Shown in pieces: positions 1-12,700 of a DNA stretch of 64,000 bases. The position numbers were made by a program, and so were the translations under genes. How positions within the stretch are numbered: the first letter of the stretch is position 1; each line of letters opens with the position of its first letter. This DNA is from Zantedeschia hybrid cultivar (taxonomy: Eukaryota > Streptophyta > Magnoliopsida > Alismatales > Araceae), in assembly GCA_030544215.1 (NCBI GenBank), contig JARZZO010000002.1, positions 74,407,150 through 74,471,149 of the forward strand, in the 5' to 3' direction. The notes below the pieces were generated by a model. The model was not told the origin of the DNA and did no database searches. It saw only the letters and a program-made list of their open reading frames with translations.

Positions 1-960
1 GGAGAAGAATCTCATAAGGCCCAGAAAGCCTTTGGGCCGGCCCAATAATCCTGGTCTAGAACTAATCAAGCACGTCTTAGGTTTAGGGGGCCTGACCCCT
101 AGCCAGTCTAGCAAAAGCTACCGAAGGTCACGGAGTTGGATCTTTCCCCAATTCGGTCTTACTGAACCAGGCTAAGAAACTCGCCACACTCGGAAGGCAA
201 TGCGGACCAGGACGTTTTGTCTCTCTGGGTACTCCTACTATGACCCGCGGAGGATCAGAACCCACTTCCGGAGAAGCAATCCTTTCCTACTCGGAACCAA
301 ACCCAGGACCCCACCCCTCCGAGCGGTTTCAACTCTTCCTAGACCCTTTCCTGTTAAGGAATTACCTCCTATTGGACTGTTAAAGCGGTTGGAATTCTGA
401 ATGATGGAAGCTATGCCATTCTTTAGAAGGATAGTTTATGGACAGTTTTTGGAGAAGCTTGTGTTTTCTGAAGCTACTCTCTATGTTATTCTGGTTTTAT
501 TTTCTGGATAAAATCAGTTATTTGTAATCTTCTTTCTTGATTTGGGCTACATCTGTTTTGGGGTATGTCTCATCCAGGTTGTAATGGGCCTTGGGTTTCC
601 ACTGTACTATTTTATTCTTCTTCATTAATGAAACAGTGACTTTCAGTCACCTTCTAAAAAAGGAATTACCTCCAATAGGGGGACCTTAGGCAATGAACTC
701 CTCCTAGTCAGAACAGGATCGGCAACTGCCTATGCACTGCTATAAAAGAATCCTTTGTTCAACAAACCACGATATGCTTTCTAGAGTCCAAACTCTCTTG
801 GCTTTCCCCACAGCTTTTCCAATTTTCTGACTTAGGCATCGAAGGGGGTCCTCCGGACTGCTGTCGGAGGTCCACTAACGGTGTTCTCTTATGCAGGGAC
901 TGTGGAGCGACACCCTTCTAATCAGAGACGAAGGGTCCTAATCGCGGTGGACGAGATTTT
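1..960. mobile_element. LTR-retrotransposon remnant (probable LTR)
   Basis: There is no gene-like coding sequence. The stretch has the composition of a plant LTR: a TATA-like tataaaag near 741, then a pyrimidine-rich leader and repeated gtcggaggtcc-type words near 860. It is interrupted at 370-659 by a LINE tail whose target duplication shows the two LTR halves belong together. I could not see LTR ends, a primer-binding site or a second LTR copy, so class and boundaries are inferred and approximate. Confidence 0.35.
370..659 (+). mobile_element. 5'-truncated L1 LINE insertion
   Basis: This is the 3' end of an L1 LINE. It starts in the last codons of ORF2 (degenerate GILNDGS motif in frames around 395-430) and ends in the usual plant L1 tail gtgactttcagtcacc followed by a short A run. 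It is flanked by a 14-bp direct repeat, aaggaattacctcc, at 356-369 and 660-673, the target-site duplication. The insertion therefore landed in the LTR remnant around it and was truncated during reverse transcription. Confidence 0.8.
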
Positions 961-1332
961 GGCCCATCATTGTTATTTTTGTACATAAGTTTGCAATCAG
1001 ACTTTTGGGAATTTGGGCCTAAAATTGGGCCCACTTATCAAGTATATTATAGTTAGAGTAATATTTGTTGCAATGTCCTGCATTGCAACAAGCTGAGTCA
1101 TCTTGCAATGCATGATGCTATTGGTCCATATACGCTAGAGACATGTGGCTGGGTCAGCTTTCCACATATGAGCAATTAGTGTGTCTTATGGGTATTTAAT
1201 GCACGTCAAATTTTGTGGGGATGATATATACTCTATGGAAATGACATATATACGATGCAAGGATGATATATAGTATATATAATCTTGTATAGTATATGTC
1301 ATTGTAGCATAGTACATATTATCCTTACATAG

Positions 1333-1659
1333 CATGGTTCGCCGTATTAGATCAAATCATGCCAACTCATACAAGTCGACTCGTATTTGAGTGAGTCAGA
1401 TCTGTTGGCACGCATCGTATTGAACTAGATTGTGTTGACTTGTACATGCACAATGAGTGGTTTTAGATTAGAGTTTTTCTCATTTAGTAAGTAAATTTAT
1501 ACTTTTATATTAATAGGGTATGTTTCTCTTAAATGTGGCTTAAACTCATTGCCTTTAACAAACTCATTGGCCTGACAAGAGTTGTGCCGAGTCAGATCTG
1601 TACTGACACGTATCTTCCCAGATACGATCCAATATGGATCAGCGATATAGTGAACCTTG
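1333..1659. mobile_element. Nested hAT-like MITE
   Basis: The ends read CATGGTTCGCC and, on the other strand, CAAGGTTCACT. The flanks ttacatag (1325-1332) and ctatatag (1660-1667) match at 6 of 8 positions, which could be an old 8-bp hAT duplication. Internally it carries the gagtcagatctg and gactcgtat words seen in the element at 40255-44273. It lies inside the Mutator-like element at 1056-2133. Confidence 0.45.
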
Positions 1660-1985
1660 CTATATAGTATATGTCATCCGTGCATATATCGTCTCTATGT
1701 ATTATATATCATCCCTAGTAGTATATATCATTCTTTTGTTAGTATATGTAATCCTTGCCATCCCTACTTAATATATATCATCCCTATATAGCATATGTCA
1801 TCCCTACATACTATATACCATCCCTACATGATAAATGTATCATCTCTAATAGTATACCCTGTGTGGTATATGTCATCTCTACATAGGGATGACATATACT
1901 CTGTAGGGATGATATTATACTATATATCATCCCTATGCAACATATGTCATCCCTACGGAGTATAGGTCATCTCTATGAAATGTAA
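1660..1985. repeat. Degenerate catccctacatag minisatellite
   Basis: About a dozen imperfect copies of a 17-20 bp unit of the type tatatcatccctacatag follow one another, and inverted versions (gggatgacatatac) occur near 1885-1910 and 1200-1270. The array is the internal filler of the surrounding TIR element and has no coding potential. Confidence 0.65.
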
Positions 1986-2189
1986 TGTGCATTATGCCTG
2001 ACAGACACAATAATTGCTCATCTGTGGAAAGCTGACCTAGCCATGTGTCTCTTGCGTACCTGGACCAATGGCATTCTGCATTGCAGGATGACTCAGCTTG
2101 CTGCAATATCCTACATTGCAACAAATATTACTCATTAGAGTTTAGAATAACTGAATTCTTCCTTAGGTGCATTTACCTTTTAATATGAT

Positions 2190-2478
2190 GTACTGAGAAG
2201 AATTGTGAAGTGGATATCAGATTGGGGTAAAGCAGCTGGGGTAAGTAGAGTTTTGAATGACAAGTCATCTCTCTTGTTCAAGGCAGGCCATTGGAGGAAC
2301 CTGATCCATTGAGTTATTTTATCCTCTGGCTAAAGTCAGATTTTTCTTTTTCCTTTGGTTATAACTTTTGTTGGCCTGTGGCCTCTTTGTGTTGTTCTTG
2401 TTTATCCTATCCTCGGACAGCTGTGTAATTTATTTTTCAGTAATAAATTGTGACTTTTGTGACCTTCAAAAAAAAAAA
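2190..2478 (+). mobile_element. 5'-truncated L1 LINE tail
   Basis: Residual reading frame at about 2195-2315 encodes the end of an L1 ORF2 (WISDWGKAAG, then VLNDKSS and HWRNLIH before a stop), closely parallel to the C-terminus at 45480-45577. The 3' UTR ends aaattgtgacttttgtgacc and an A run (about 2468-2478). No target duplication could be recognised. Confidence 0.7.
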
Positions 2479-2898
2479 GAGTGGACCTAAGACCCTGCCC
2501 ATATTACCCATAAGCTTTATTAGGTCTGGTACGGATCTGGGTATATTTTCTTGGGTATGAGTTCTACCAGACACAGACTACCATTGACAGCCCTAATTGG
2601 GAAGCAGACGGTGTCGGGGAATGATATTTTCCCAGGCAATGCCTGTTTTTAGCATCCAAGTGATAGGTACAGCAGACCATGTAAGCAACAGGATGGACTG
2701 GAATGGGCGACCCCAGCGTACAGCAGCCTGCAGAGAGGGAGAAACCAAAGAGAGAGGGTTTTGAAGAAGAGGGGCTTCTATTCAAGGTCCAATCGGACTG
2801 ATCCCACAGTTCCATATGGGAAACATTTGCCATATTCGGATTGGATCAACTCCAACATGTATTCAATTTGAATAGCTGGTGGAGTCCAAAATGGATTT

Positions 2899-3287
2899 CG
2901 GATATGATTTTTTGCATATATACCCTCAACTATACCTTATTTGCAGCTATACCCCCAAATCCCATATAGTCATCAATACCTCTGAAATCTTCCAAATGCT
3001 GCATTTATACCGCTCCGTCAAATTAAGGTGAATTTCAACAAAATATGCCAAAAAGATTCCATAAATCATGATAACATGGGGGGTGTGGGGCTACATATGC
3101 AAAATTTTAGTGAATTGAGGGGTATATATGTCAATGAATTTAAGGGTATATATGCAAAATCATTAGATAGAGGGGTATAAGTGCAACTTTCTGAATATTT
3201 TAGGGGTATTTATGACAATGTGGGAGTCGGGGGTACATATGCAAATACGGTGTACTTGAGGGGTATATCATGCAAATCGGATAATCC
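2899..3287. mobile_element. Foldback / TIR MITE with gggtatatatg repeats
   Basis: The left 70 bases (tgcatatataccctcaact, then ctatacccccaaatccc) recur inverted at the right end (cccccgactcccac, then gtacttgaggggtatatc). The middle carries further copies of ggggtatatatgcaaa. It has no coding capacity. A target duplication is not evident, so the superfamily is undecided. Confidence 0.45.
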
Positions 3288-5937
3288 ACTCATCTAATAG
3301 TATCCTTATGATGATCAGAGCCGTAGATGACTGCTTTGAGCTTTCTTGAATCCTGGCCAACCTAGAGGACTGCTTCAATGGAGTTATTCCTGATAGGTAC
3401 ATTGGCCCATCAAAGGTGACCTTAATCAAGCTTTCTGAAGGAGCTCCACATGACCTATTCCTGCATTGTTCCCTTCTTTCAGAAAGGATCTGTCACTTTT
3501 TTACCAAGGATCATTTTTGGAATGGGATGTCACTGTTGGGCTGGGCAAAATTAAGGGATGGTTATGCAATATATTCCAATGGAGTTCTGAATCTGTAGCT
3601 AAATTGGAGTTGAAGCACTAGGTGTCAATTGAATTATCAGTATCCCTAGTTGCTATCATGTTATAAAGTCATACAGCGATGCAGGTTATCAACCTCAGAA
3701 TAGTCCGGAATCAAAGTTTACGTGCAGGACAGTCGGAAAAGATGTTATAAGCTTTTCCTTGCTTGTCCCACAACTTGAATCAATGGGAGGAATATTTGGT
3801 AACAAGCAAAATTTCTTCACCCTTGGAGTACAACAGTTTCCATAGTTTTGACCTGCTATATAAGCTATGTTGTGGATGCTTTTGATTATCAGATGTCAAT
3901 GCTCAATATACATTTTAAGTGAACATTTATCCACACTCTGCTGAGGAGGTGGTGTTTTCTTGTTTGCTTAAATTCGTTCACAGAAAACCCTAAGAAAAAT
4001 GAAACGTCAAGGCAGAAAAGATCGCCTCTGTTTCGGAAGTGAGATCTCTAGCCAAGGTGGTTGGGATTGCCATGGACGACGTTCCAGATGCGAGCATTCA
4101 GTTGTGGGCGGATCGAGTTAATGGCAGGCAAAGAGCATCGGGTCGGAAGGGTCAGCCAGTCACAAATCCTCCAGAGATGACTCGAGGGTTTGAGAGGTCA
4201 ACTAGTCAGAGGATTGTAACCTTTCCCTTTGGGGTGGGCTTTTGGGTGTGTTTTCTGCTTTGCCTGTATTGTGGGGTTTTATTTGTTGGGTTTCATAGGG
4301 ATGGTGCACGTATGTTGTTGGGTTATTTTGTGGGGTACATTGTGGGGTATTTTGTTGCTGTCATTGGGTGGGCAGTTCTCATTTCTGAGATACGTGGGAG
4401 TAGTGTCTGGGGATAGCTCTCTCTTTGCGTCTTTTACACGGATGTTAAACACCCCTTTTTCATTTTATAGAATTGCGGTGCCAACCACTTTCAAAAAAAT
4501 TAAACGTCAAGATGACACACACATTGTTGCATTGTCAGGTGCACAGAAGTGTGTCACACGTTCCTTTGTATTTTTCTTAAATTTACAGGTCACGCATCCA
4601 TTCATAAGACCAAAGCTCGATGAGAGGCGTAGCCGTATATGTGGGAAAAGAGGGGAGTCCCAAGAGAACTTGTTTGTCGTGTCCATGAAAGATTTGTGGA
4701 ACTTGCAAAAGGGCCCGAGCATACTAGTTATGTATCCGATGGTACCAGTTTATGGACGTCTGGGAAATTTTTTTGGATGAAATCTTTTTGTTGAAAGACA
4801 CTTTTGACTCTATCTTAAATATTAAAAATATAAGAGAACAGTTATTATTAATTTTGAACAATTGCACATGTCAAGGTTTCTAGAATAATTTTATTTTTAC
4901 CTCAATTTGTGGAGCTCCAATATGACTTTTGGTTGGAATTTAGAATAGTATTGAAGAAACTATGTAAATGATCTTTAAGATCCTATCCATCAAAATAATT
5001 GGGCAGAAATACGTAGAAGCTCAAGTATTTTCAATCTGAAGTTATGCCATGTAGACTGTGTTTGGTGCAACTTCCATTTGGAAGTACTTTTGTACTTTTA
5101 CTTAGTTATTTGTAGTGGAAGCCATTAGATCTTAGAAGTCATTTATATAATATTCTACTTGTGTTTTGACTTCTAACTAAAAGTTATGAAGGAGAAACTT
5201 TCAAGATTGAAAAAAAAGTGAGATTGTTACAACATAGTCGACTTTTGTAATAAATAAAATTAATTATAACCTCTTTCCCTCAAGTCACTCTGTGAAAAAT
5301 AGAAGTCAAAAATTACTTTCAAGTAGAAGTTTTGTCAAACACGCCCATAGAGTCTTAAGGTGTATTTGGCAGAATTTTTAATTAGAAGCCAATTTTAATA
5401 TCCAGACTCTGAAAAATGCTGAGTGAAACTGTAATAGTGGCATGACTAATTACGTGCATTTGGACAGCTCCAATCTGAGGCTCTTATAGAAATTAAAAAA
5501 GAAAATGACAAATATGCTCCAAGGACTAACTTGTGTTTGATGCAATTGGTACTTCGAAGTTGCTTGCACAGGTCTCAACGTAGTTATTTTGAGGGGGAAA
5601 AAAGGACTAGATTTAGAGGTCATTTCTTTTTACCTCTTAACTAAAGATTATGAGTTGTCATTTTTTGAATGAGAAAAATGAAATTGTTAAGGAAAATTTA
5701 ACTTGCATAGTTGCCAACGTTACTCATTTACTCCTACTCAATATTTTTTGTTACAAGTTTTGCAATACATATCGTCAGTTGCATGCTACCATAAAGTTGT
5801 TATTTAGGAAGCTGGTAAGAAACACGAACATCAAAACAGAGTTAGAAGTTGAGACTTTCAAAAAACCTACAAGTGCTTCATAATACCCGCCACATGGTAT
5901 GGCCCCACTTCGTTGAGAATACCATGTGCTCCCACAC
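3288..5937. other. Non-genic AT-rich DNA downstream of VAP27
   Basis: No recognisable gene. An open frame at 4039-4416 (+, 125 codons) has a charged N-terminus and a hydrophobic Gly/Val/Tyr-rich C-terminus. I do not recognise it; it could be a degraded LINE ORF1 fragment. The blocks at about 5040-5350 and 5520-5830 are diverged copies of one another (shared gtacttttg-like, ttctaactaaaagttatga-like and gagattgttac-like words), indicating an old duplicated repeat. Confidence 0.4.
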
Positions 5938-5946
5938 ATGTATCTC

Positions 5947-6173
5947 GAGTAATACTTGCTGCAATGCCGGGGTCATTGAGTGGGTTAAGAAAAAAAAATT
6001 GATATTTCTTTTCAGGTCAGCCCCAAAATGTCCTAACCATCCATACAGTGCAATGTCCGATCTGGTGGTTAGGACACTTCGAGCCGACCTGAAAAAGAAC
6101 ATACAAAAAAATAAAAATTTACCACTGCAATGCCCCCATTGCAGTATAAGGGACATTGCAGCAAGTATTACTC
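5947..6173. mobile_element. Mutator-type MITE, 227 bp
   Basis: The ends are perfect 20-bp inverted repeats, GAGTAATACTTGCTGCAATG. They are flanked by atgtatctc (5938-5946) and atgtatctt (6174-6182), a 9-bp duplication with one mismatch, as expected for Mutator-type insertion. The inner part is also palindromic (caggtcagcccc... against ...cgagccgacctg). It shares its terminus with the larger element at 1056-2133. It lies 435 bp beyond the VAP27 stop codon. Confidence 0.8.
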
Positions 6174-6607
6174 ATGTATCTTTTACTTGACATCATGTTT
6201 TGGTAGCATAATGCCTACACTTCATCAACTGCCAACATGCTAGATTCTAGCATTTGGCACAAACAGTTGCTTCCTTCGGCTTCACGATGGCAGCAATGCA
6301 AAGAAGTCTTGTTGAAATGACCCAGTCAAAAATATGGTGATATTGTTGTGGAGATCATGTAAATTCCATTTGAGCTTTAGGTTCCTGTTCATGCCTTCGT
6401 AAGATCTTACAACTTAGTTACTAAAATGGGCTCATTTAGGAAGGCAATTGCACATAGAAGTCATGCTACTGAACAATTACAAGCCATCTGCAAATCTCTC
6501 AAATGTTACAAGCACAGCTAACAGGAGGTAATCAATAAAAAGAAGAAAGAACCATGTCAGTATCTTCTATTTCTATGGAGCGGGCCAAAGAGGAATCTTC
6601 AAGGTCT

Positions 6608-6718
6608 TCATTTCTTCAGGAAATACCCCAATACGATCCCCAACACCACGATGAGCACCACAACCATGAGTGAGAAACCACCAGCGCGCTGCTTACTCAC
6701 TTCCCTCCTCAACAGGTC
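6608..6718 (-). CDS. VAP27: VAP27 terminal exon 8 (membrane anchor)
   Basis: Encodes residues 203-238 and the stop: DLLRREVSKQ completes the coiled coil, GGFSLMVVVLIVVLG begins the membrane segment, and the protein ends YFLKK. Acceptor ATGTGCAG|GAC. The frame, the strand, the missing-exon content and the C-terminal family signature all fit exon 7, although the two exons are about 22 kb apart. Confidence 0.88.
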   Translation of the reverse strand, partial: DLLRREVSKQRAGGFSLMVVVLIVVLGIVLGYFLKK

Positions 6719-9700
6719 CTGCACATGTGGGGCATAAAGTTACGTACACATGCAAACAGGGAGTACACCAAGTTCAATCACATGCGCCCATGTCTCTGGT
6801 ATGGAATGTAAGTGCGCAAAAATTATGTAACATTGACGCCTGCTAAAAACTAGGCAAAAATCGTCGTACTTGTCCATCACATAAGCAAGACAAACAAAAA
6901 CACAAGATCGAATACAGTAAGACATCCCACATGGAAGACAAGTAGATAGAGTCAGATATGGAGCACTAAGGTCACTTATCATAAAACATAAGGATCAGCC
7001 GCTTGTCAACTGCAGTCAAATATGAGATTTCTTCTCATTGTTTCATTTTCCCAAATAATAATATCATAGTTTTAATAATTATCCTTTATCCGAATCCTGC
7101 AAGAGGACTTTTCTTGTTATATGGATATTTACTTCTTGGTTCTCATGCAGAAACTTTTATGTATGCATCTATTTCCACATCTTTGGATTTATGGCAAGAT
7201 GGCAATTTGCCAAGATGAAATCCTCTGGACCACCATGTGGCCCCACTCACAAGGGTGGGACAAATCAGTCATTTGCTCAGGAAATAGGTTAAGTATGAGA
7301 TTCATCCATGGCCCTTGAGAGGGCACATGGAGATCCAGAGAATGAGGTCCGTAAGTATTTGTGGATGGATTCAGGACACCTGCCTCGGACATGAGTTTAT
7401 GCATGCCATATTCCAATATGGAAATTAAACACATTATTAAAGACTCCAGGGCAAGGGTATATTGACCTTTTTCATTTATGCCTTTGGCGATCCTGTCTAG
7501 CCCAGACCCTGTAGTGGCAGGAGCCTAACTCCACTAGGCTGCCCTTTTTAGTGCTGTCTGACCCAGAAGCGATCTTTCTGACACCAAAGAGAGGATTTCA
7601 AGCATAGTTGTCAATCTTGTCCTGGTCCCTCTCCCATTTTTCTACTGGAATGGGACTGTCCCAATGTCTCAGACAATTCCGGTGTCCCATCTCGGAATTT
7701 TTTTTCATACATATTCCAACAAAATAAAGCGTATGTATACATAAAATAATATGAAAAATAAACATATAAACATGAAAATAAGACAAAGTTAATGCAACAA
7801 AAACATTTAGGATGGATTTTTGATGTTATAAAGGAGTATATTCATCAAATAAATCCCCTAAAATAAGTTTACAAAGAGCATAAGTGGTTAGGAAAATCTC
7901 AGGTTAAAAATACAAATTCTGGCCAGGACAGGCTAAGACAAAAGCCGGGACGGCCGGGGACAGAGCGGGATAACAAGTGAGACAGTTGAGAAACTGTCCT
8001 GTCCGGGACGGGATGTCCCAGCCGGGACAGGCCAGGACGGGACAAGATTGACTATTATGATTTCAAGCTAGGGGTCAACTATGAAACCAAATGAAGCCTA
8101 ATAGGCATTTGGGAGCGCTTGTCTTTCAAGACTATTTTTAAATTTTGGGTTTTTTAGTTTCAGTCATACAATCTTTCAACTTTCCGCATAAGCTCATGCA
8201 ACCTTGATATTTAGTTAAAACCTCCACGATCTTTTAACCCTCATGAAAAATCCCCTCTGGTTAGAAATTGTCAAAAAAAAGAATATTTGTCAAATATTCC
8301 TTTCACGTACCATACTTTAAAGGATCATGGGGGGTTTAAAATAATATGAATATTAAAAGGACTTATATGGAAAACTGAAAGATTGTAGAGACTGAAAACT
8401 AAGATCCCCTTACTTTTTGTTTGAAATGTCTAGCAGAATTCTATAAAATTTAAAAAGGATGGGGTGGGCATTCCCATGACACTGGCTGGGTCCTCCCACC
8501 ACAATGGTCTCTGGCGCCCCCACTTCTTCTCTTACGCTGACTCCATCTTACCTTGATCCAGTAGGTTCCGAACCCCTGTCGACCATTAAAACATCTGCAT
8601 CTAGAAAAGGAAAATGGCAGAACAAAATCCCCCTTGTAGACACACATCAGTGCCCAATCTGTTCCTTCAATTACATCCCTGTGTCTGGCTAATACAGTCC
8701 CACTTGTCATTGCGATCACTTGGCGTCGACATGCTTGGCAACTAGATCTCTGGATGTAGTTGCAGGCCATCAAAACATTCCTGATAAACTCGCCCATCAA
8801 TACAGAGATCCTGAAGAAACATATTGTGCCCCTCGTTCCCCATCCGATTGAGGGATATGTACTGTGGCTTCATGTTGTGATCATTTTCTCCGCTGCTTCA
8901 CAGGCAGGAAGGGGAAGTTCTGTCTCTTGGTCTAGGATGAAGACAAAAGTGGAGAAGATGCAAGTGGAAGAAAGGAAACAGAAAACAAAGCAGCACTGTA
9001 GGAAGGAGAGGTAGATTGAGAGGGATCAAAAGAGAAATTGACAGCAATAAAGGAAGCAGGAAATCGGAGGGAAGTGTTGCGAATGGTGTCAGTTGACTGC
9101 TTGATACAGTGGCGACAACTCTGAAGGGGTGGGTACTGCATTGCTCGAGATGAAGGAGATGAGGTGCCTTATGGCTCCCACTTTATGTAGTCAGAGGTGA
9201 GAGGCGATCGAGGCCATCAAGGGTTTGCCTCAACCTCAAATGCCTAGGCGATCACCTACGCATTTGAGGTGATGTGTCCTCTCATAAATCACTATGAAGG
9301 AAGAAAATGATAATACAATTTTAAAAAAACATTGAAGATAATCATATGTAAGACTCTGAGAAGCATTGATCATGTCCAACATGTAATATCTAAAGAATAT
9401 CCATTACTCATGTTAGTGGGTGATATTAAGAATCATCAATAATAATAAAAAATGTGACAACATGTAAGAGAAAAAAGGTATTGAACATAGTTAAAAGAGG
9501 CATTGGCCACTTTGAAATTATTAAGAATAAGAAAAAGCACTACCACATAATTAAAAAGAAGCAAGCATATGGCACAGACATACATCAATATATCATCGGC
9601 AAGTGCCTAGGTGAGTGAGGCGAACATGAGGCGAGGCGAGGCATTTTGGCTCGAGTCAACCTACTTCATTACCTGGGCAAGCGAGGCGCCTTTGATAACT

Positions 9701-12700
9701 AGCTCCCACTCCTTGGATGTTAACCTATTTGAATGGAGGCTGCACATGGCATCCCGTCGGCGGCAGTTTGGTTTAGGTTTGAGGGCTCAGACAATGGGCT
9801 GCCGCATTTCTAAGGTCTGTGAAGAAGATGAAGAAGAGGGGCCACCCACGAGTCATGAGCAAGCGAAAGTTTTTGGAAGAAAAAGGTTGGCAGTTTTCTT
9901 TCTTGTGAGAGAAAGAAGGATGGAATTCCTCCCTGAAACTAAGAAAGGTCTTGCCCAACAGGGGATAGATGCTGTTTTCACCATTAACATATGTTTACAT
10001 AGAGAAAGCAGCAGAAAAGAAATGCAAACAAACACCCCATAAAGACAAGGAATCCAATAACTTTCTCTGCTGTATACCAGGACCTTATTTTGCAAAATAA
10101 CAAGGTTCAGACAGCCAGAGAAAGGTTTAAAGAATTGGCCATATCAAAGTCGAATCAGCCAATTCATGCTGGGATCAAGTGAGCTCAAGTTCAAAATGAA
10201 CCAGGATTTTCTAAATGAACTGGGATTCCCTCTTGCAACATGCAAACCCGCCGTCCCAAGGTAAAAAGAAAAAAACATGTGCTCTTGCTTCATTGCACAA
10301 AATCTGTACCCAGAGTTGCTCCAGTTTCAGCAATAGGCCTGAACTTTACTGAATTGGATGGGATCAGAATAGCCAAGGTTAAAAGATAATTTAATTAGCA
10401 AAAGAAAGTAGGTCAGAATCTACTGATCTTGTACAAATTCTAAATCATGTGCTTGAGTTTAATTTTAATAGTAAGACGTGTCAAAAAGCAGGTCTTGATA
10501 ACTATATAAATTCAGGAAAATTCCCAATTTGGGAAATTTTACAATATTCAAGAAGCTGCCTAATCTCAAACAAAAGCAGGTAAGCTGAATCTGCATGTGC
10601 TTTCCTTATGTGCCAAAGCACTGTTCTGCCTCACCTGCTTTCTCCATCCGTGTTCCCACCTATCTCAACAGCCAGAAATAAGAAGCCACTTCCGGCCAGA
10701 AGAACCAAACAGGTTCTCATTAGCCAGCTTGTCAGGTATGATAGTGACACATTTCTCTGCAAACCCTGAGATTTTAGGGTGGAGCAAAGACCATTCAGGT
10801 TGGCATCCAGCGACTCTACATTACTTGTCGGAAGTCACTCTCATTGGACTAGGTGACACGTTTGCAACCGACTTGCAGGTTATGTTGGCTGATTGCCTAC
10901 TTTACTACCCCACCGCTGCTCCAAGGTCTGTGGTCAGCTGGTCCCTTATCCTACACTTTATTCTTTTCCCATTAGCCCCCAATGCACTCTTTGCTTCCAT
11001 CCATACGAGAGCAAGCACACATATGGTTTAGAGCTTCTGCATATGGCATCACAATACACTTCCCTCCTTTCAAAACCCCACTTCCCCACCCTTTTTTTCC
11101 TGCCTGATGACGTGGTTGGCATCACCTCTACCTTCTATGCTCAGTGGAGCTCAACCGTGGCATGCATCTTTATTGCTTAGAAAAATGCACGCCAATACTC
11201 CCCACACCTAACTGATGGGAATACAAGACTAGAGGAAGCTTTATTGTATTTAGAAGCTACCCAAAGATCGTCTGAAGTGTAGAATAATTTTAAAGGAGTC
11301 CATAGGTATTTTATTTGGCCTATTAAGAGTCCATTAACATGTTTTTTTATTTTTCTGAATTTTAAGTGTAATTTTTTATTTTTTATAGATTTTCAGTGTC
11401 AATTTTTGCAATAATTATCTAATTAGAGGAATTTGAGTATATCTTACAATTAGGTAGTCGAGTTTGAGTCGGAAAGGTCCCTAAACACTATATATGGATG
11501 TGTGATCTCTTTTTCAATTATGAATGAATATTAGTACGAATTTTAAGTGAACTTTCTGATGCTCTCCTTACGACGGAGAAAATGACCATGCGACAGGGTC
11601 AAATCTACCCTGCAACAGGGGCGGGTGTGACGCCCAAACTACCGGTGCGACACATGAGGCATCTCCACCGCCGGTGCGACAATGGTAGTCTCCCCAATCC
11701 TCCTTCCTCCTCTGTCCCCCATCAAATTTGATATCAGAGCAAACTTTGATCCCTACCACACTACTGTTCCATCCCATCTTCACCACCGCCACCCTACTAC
11801 AGCAACCCACTAACCACCGCTGCCTCCACCCACACCCTTCCTCCTCTCCTTCTTTCTTTCCCCCTTCTTCCTCCTCCATTTGAACCAAAGAAGGCAAATC
11901 TCGGGGATCGGACTCAGATCGATCCAGGTGTTGACCGACCGGATCGGCTGATCCCGAAAGATCTGGTCTGGTTCTCCCATTTTATTGTAAAGAAATGTTA
12001 GAAAAAATATAAAAAATTATAAGAAAAAATACAGAAAAAAAAAACAGTTACATATGACTTGTAACTCTCTTCTAACTACCACATGAAATGCCTAAAATGT
12101 GCCGACTCCACTGGTACCACAATGAAACCGACATATATTTTCAATGTAGACTTTGCTCCCCTCGAACACACTATCATTCTTGCACCTCCAAACACTCCAG
12201 CATACAGCGTGTATCAAAATTAATATCATTTTTTGCTGACTCAATGTCTTCCTTGATGGAAAATTCCTGAAGAAAGAATAAAAGTCTTCTATATGTTGAA
12301 AATTCAACTGCATCTTCAGGTTTGCAGAAATAATTCTCCATACTTCTTTGCTTATTGCACAATGAATGAATAAATGTTCCACATCCTCATCATACATGTT
12401 ACACATCAAACATATAGTGGAATTGTTTGTATCCCAGTGTCTTCTGTACATCTTTGTAACAATTCTCTTTTGGAGTAAAAGCCACATAAAAGCTCTTATC
12501 TTCGGTGGTGACTTAACCTTCCAGATTCCCTTATACGAAGGAGAAGTAGATAAATTCCCTTCTATCAAGGAATACAAAGATTTAACAGAGAAGACCCCAT
12601 TGTTATCTTTCCATACCATCCTATCTTGACTATGTGGATCTATCTTAACATCATACAAGAAGCACATAAGTTCTGAGAATTGTTCCATTCCTGCATCCTT

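Larger units (their letters stand above)
1056..2133. mobile_element. Non-autonomous Mutator-like element with long TIRs
   Basis: The first about 180 bp are repeated inverted at the right end (about 1950-2133), roughly 80 percent identical by eye. Both ends start GAGTAATATTTGTTGCAATG when read inward. The inside has no transposase; it is AT-rich minisatellite plus a nested element. Long TIRs without coding capacity are typical of non-autonomous MULEs. I see no convincing 9-bp target duplication. The 227-bp element at 5947-6173 shares the terminus, so the two form a family. Confidence 0.7.

Noticed and set aside
1660..1985. CRISPR-like regular repeats
   Set aside because: The units are degenerate, without constant spacers, in a plant transposon; it is a minisatellite.
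4229..4780. 183-codon open frame (+)
   Set aside because: Biased Gly/Phe/Val composition without a family signature; it overlaps another open frame at 4039-4416, and neither can be supported as a gene.
10597..11180. Open frames of 144 and 95 codons (+)
   Set aside because: No recognisable domain, overlapping frames, inside VAP27 intron 7 and beside retroelement DNA.
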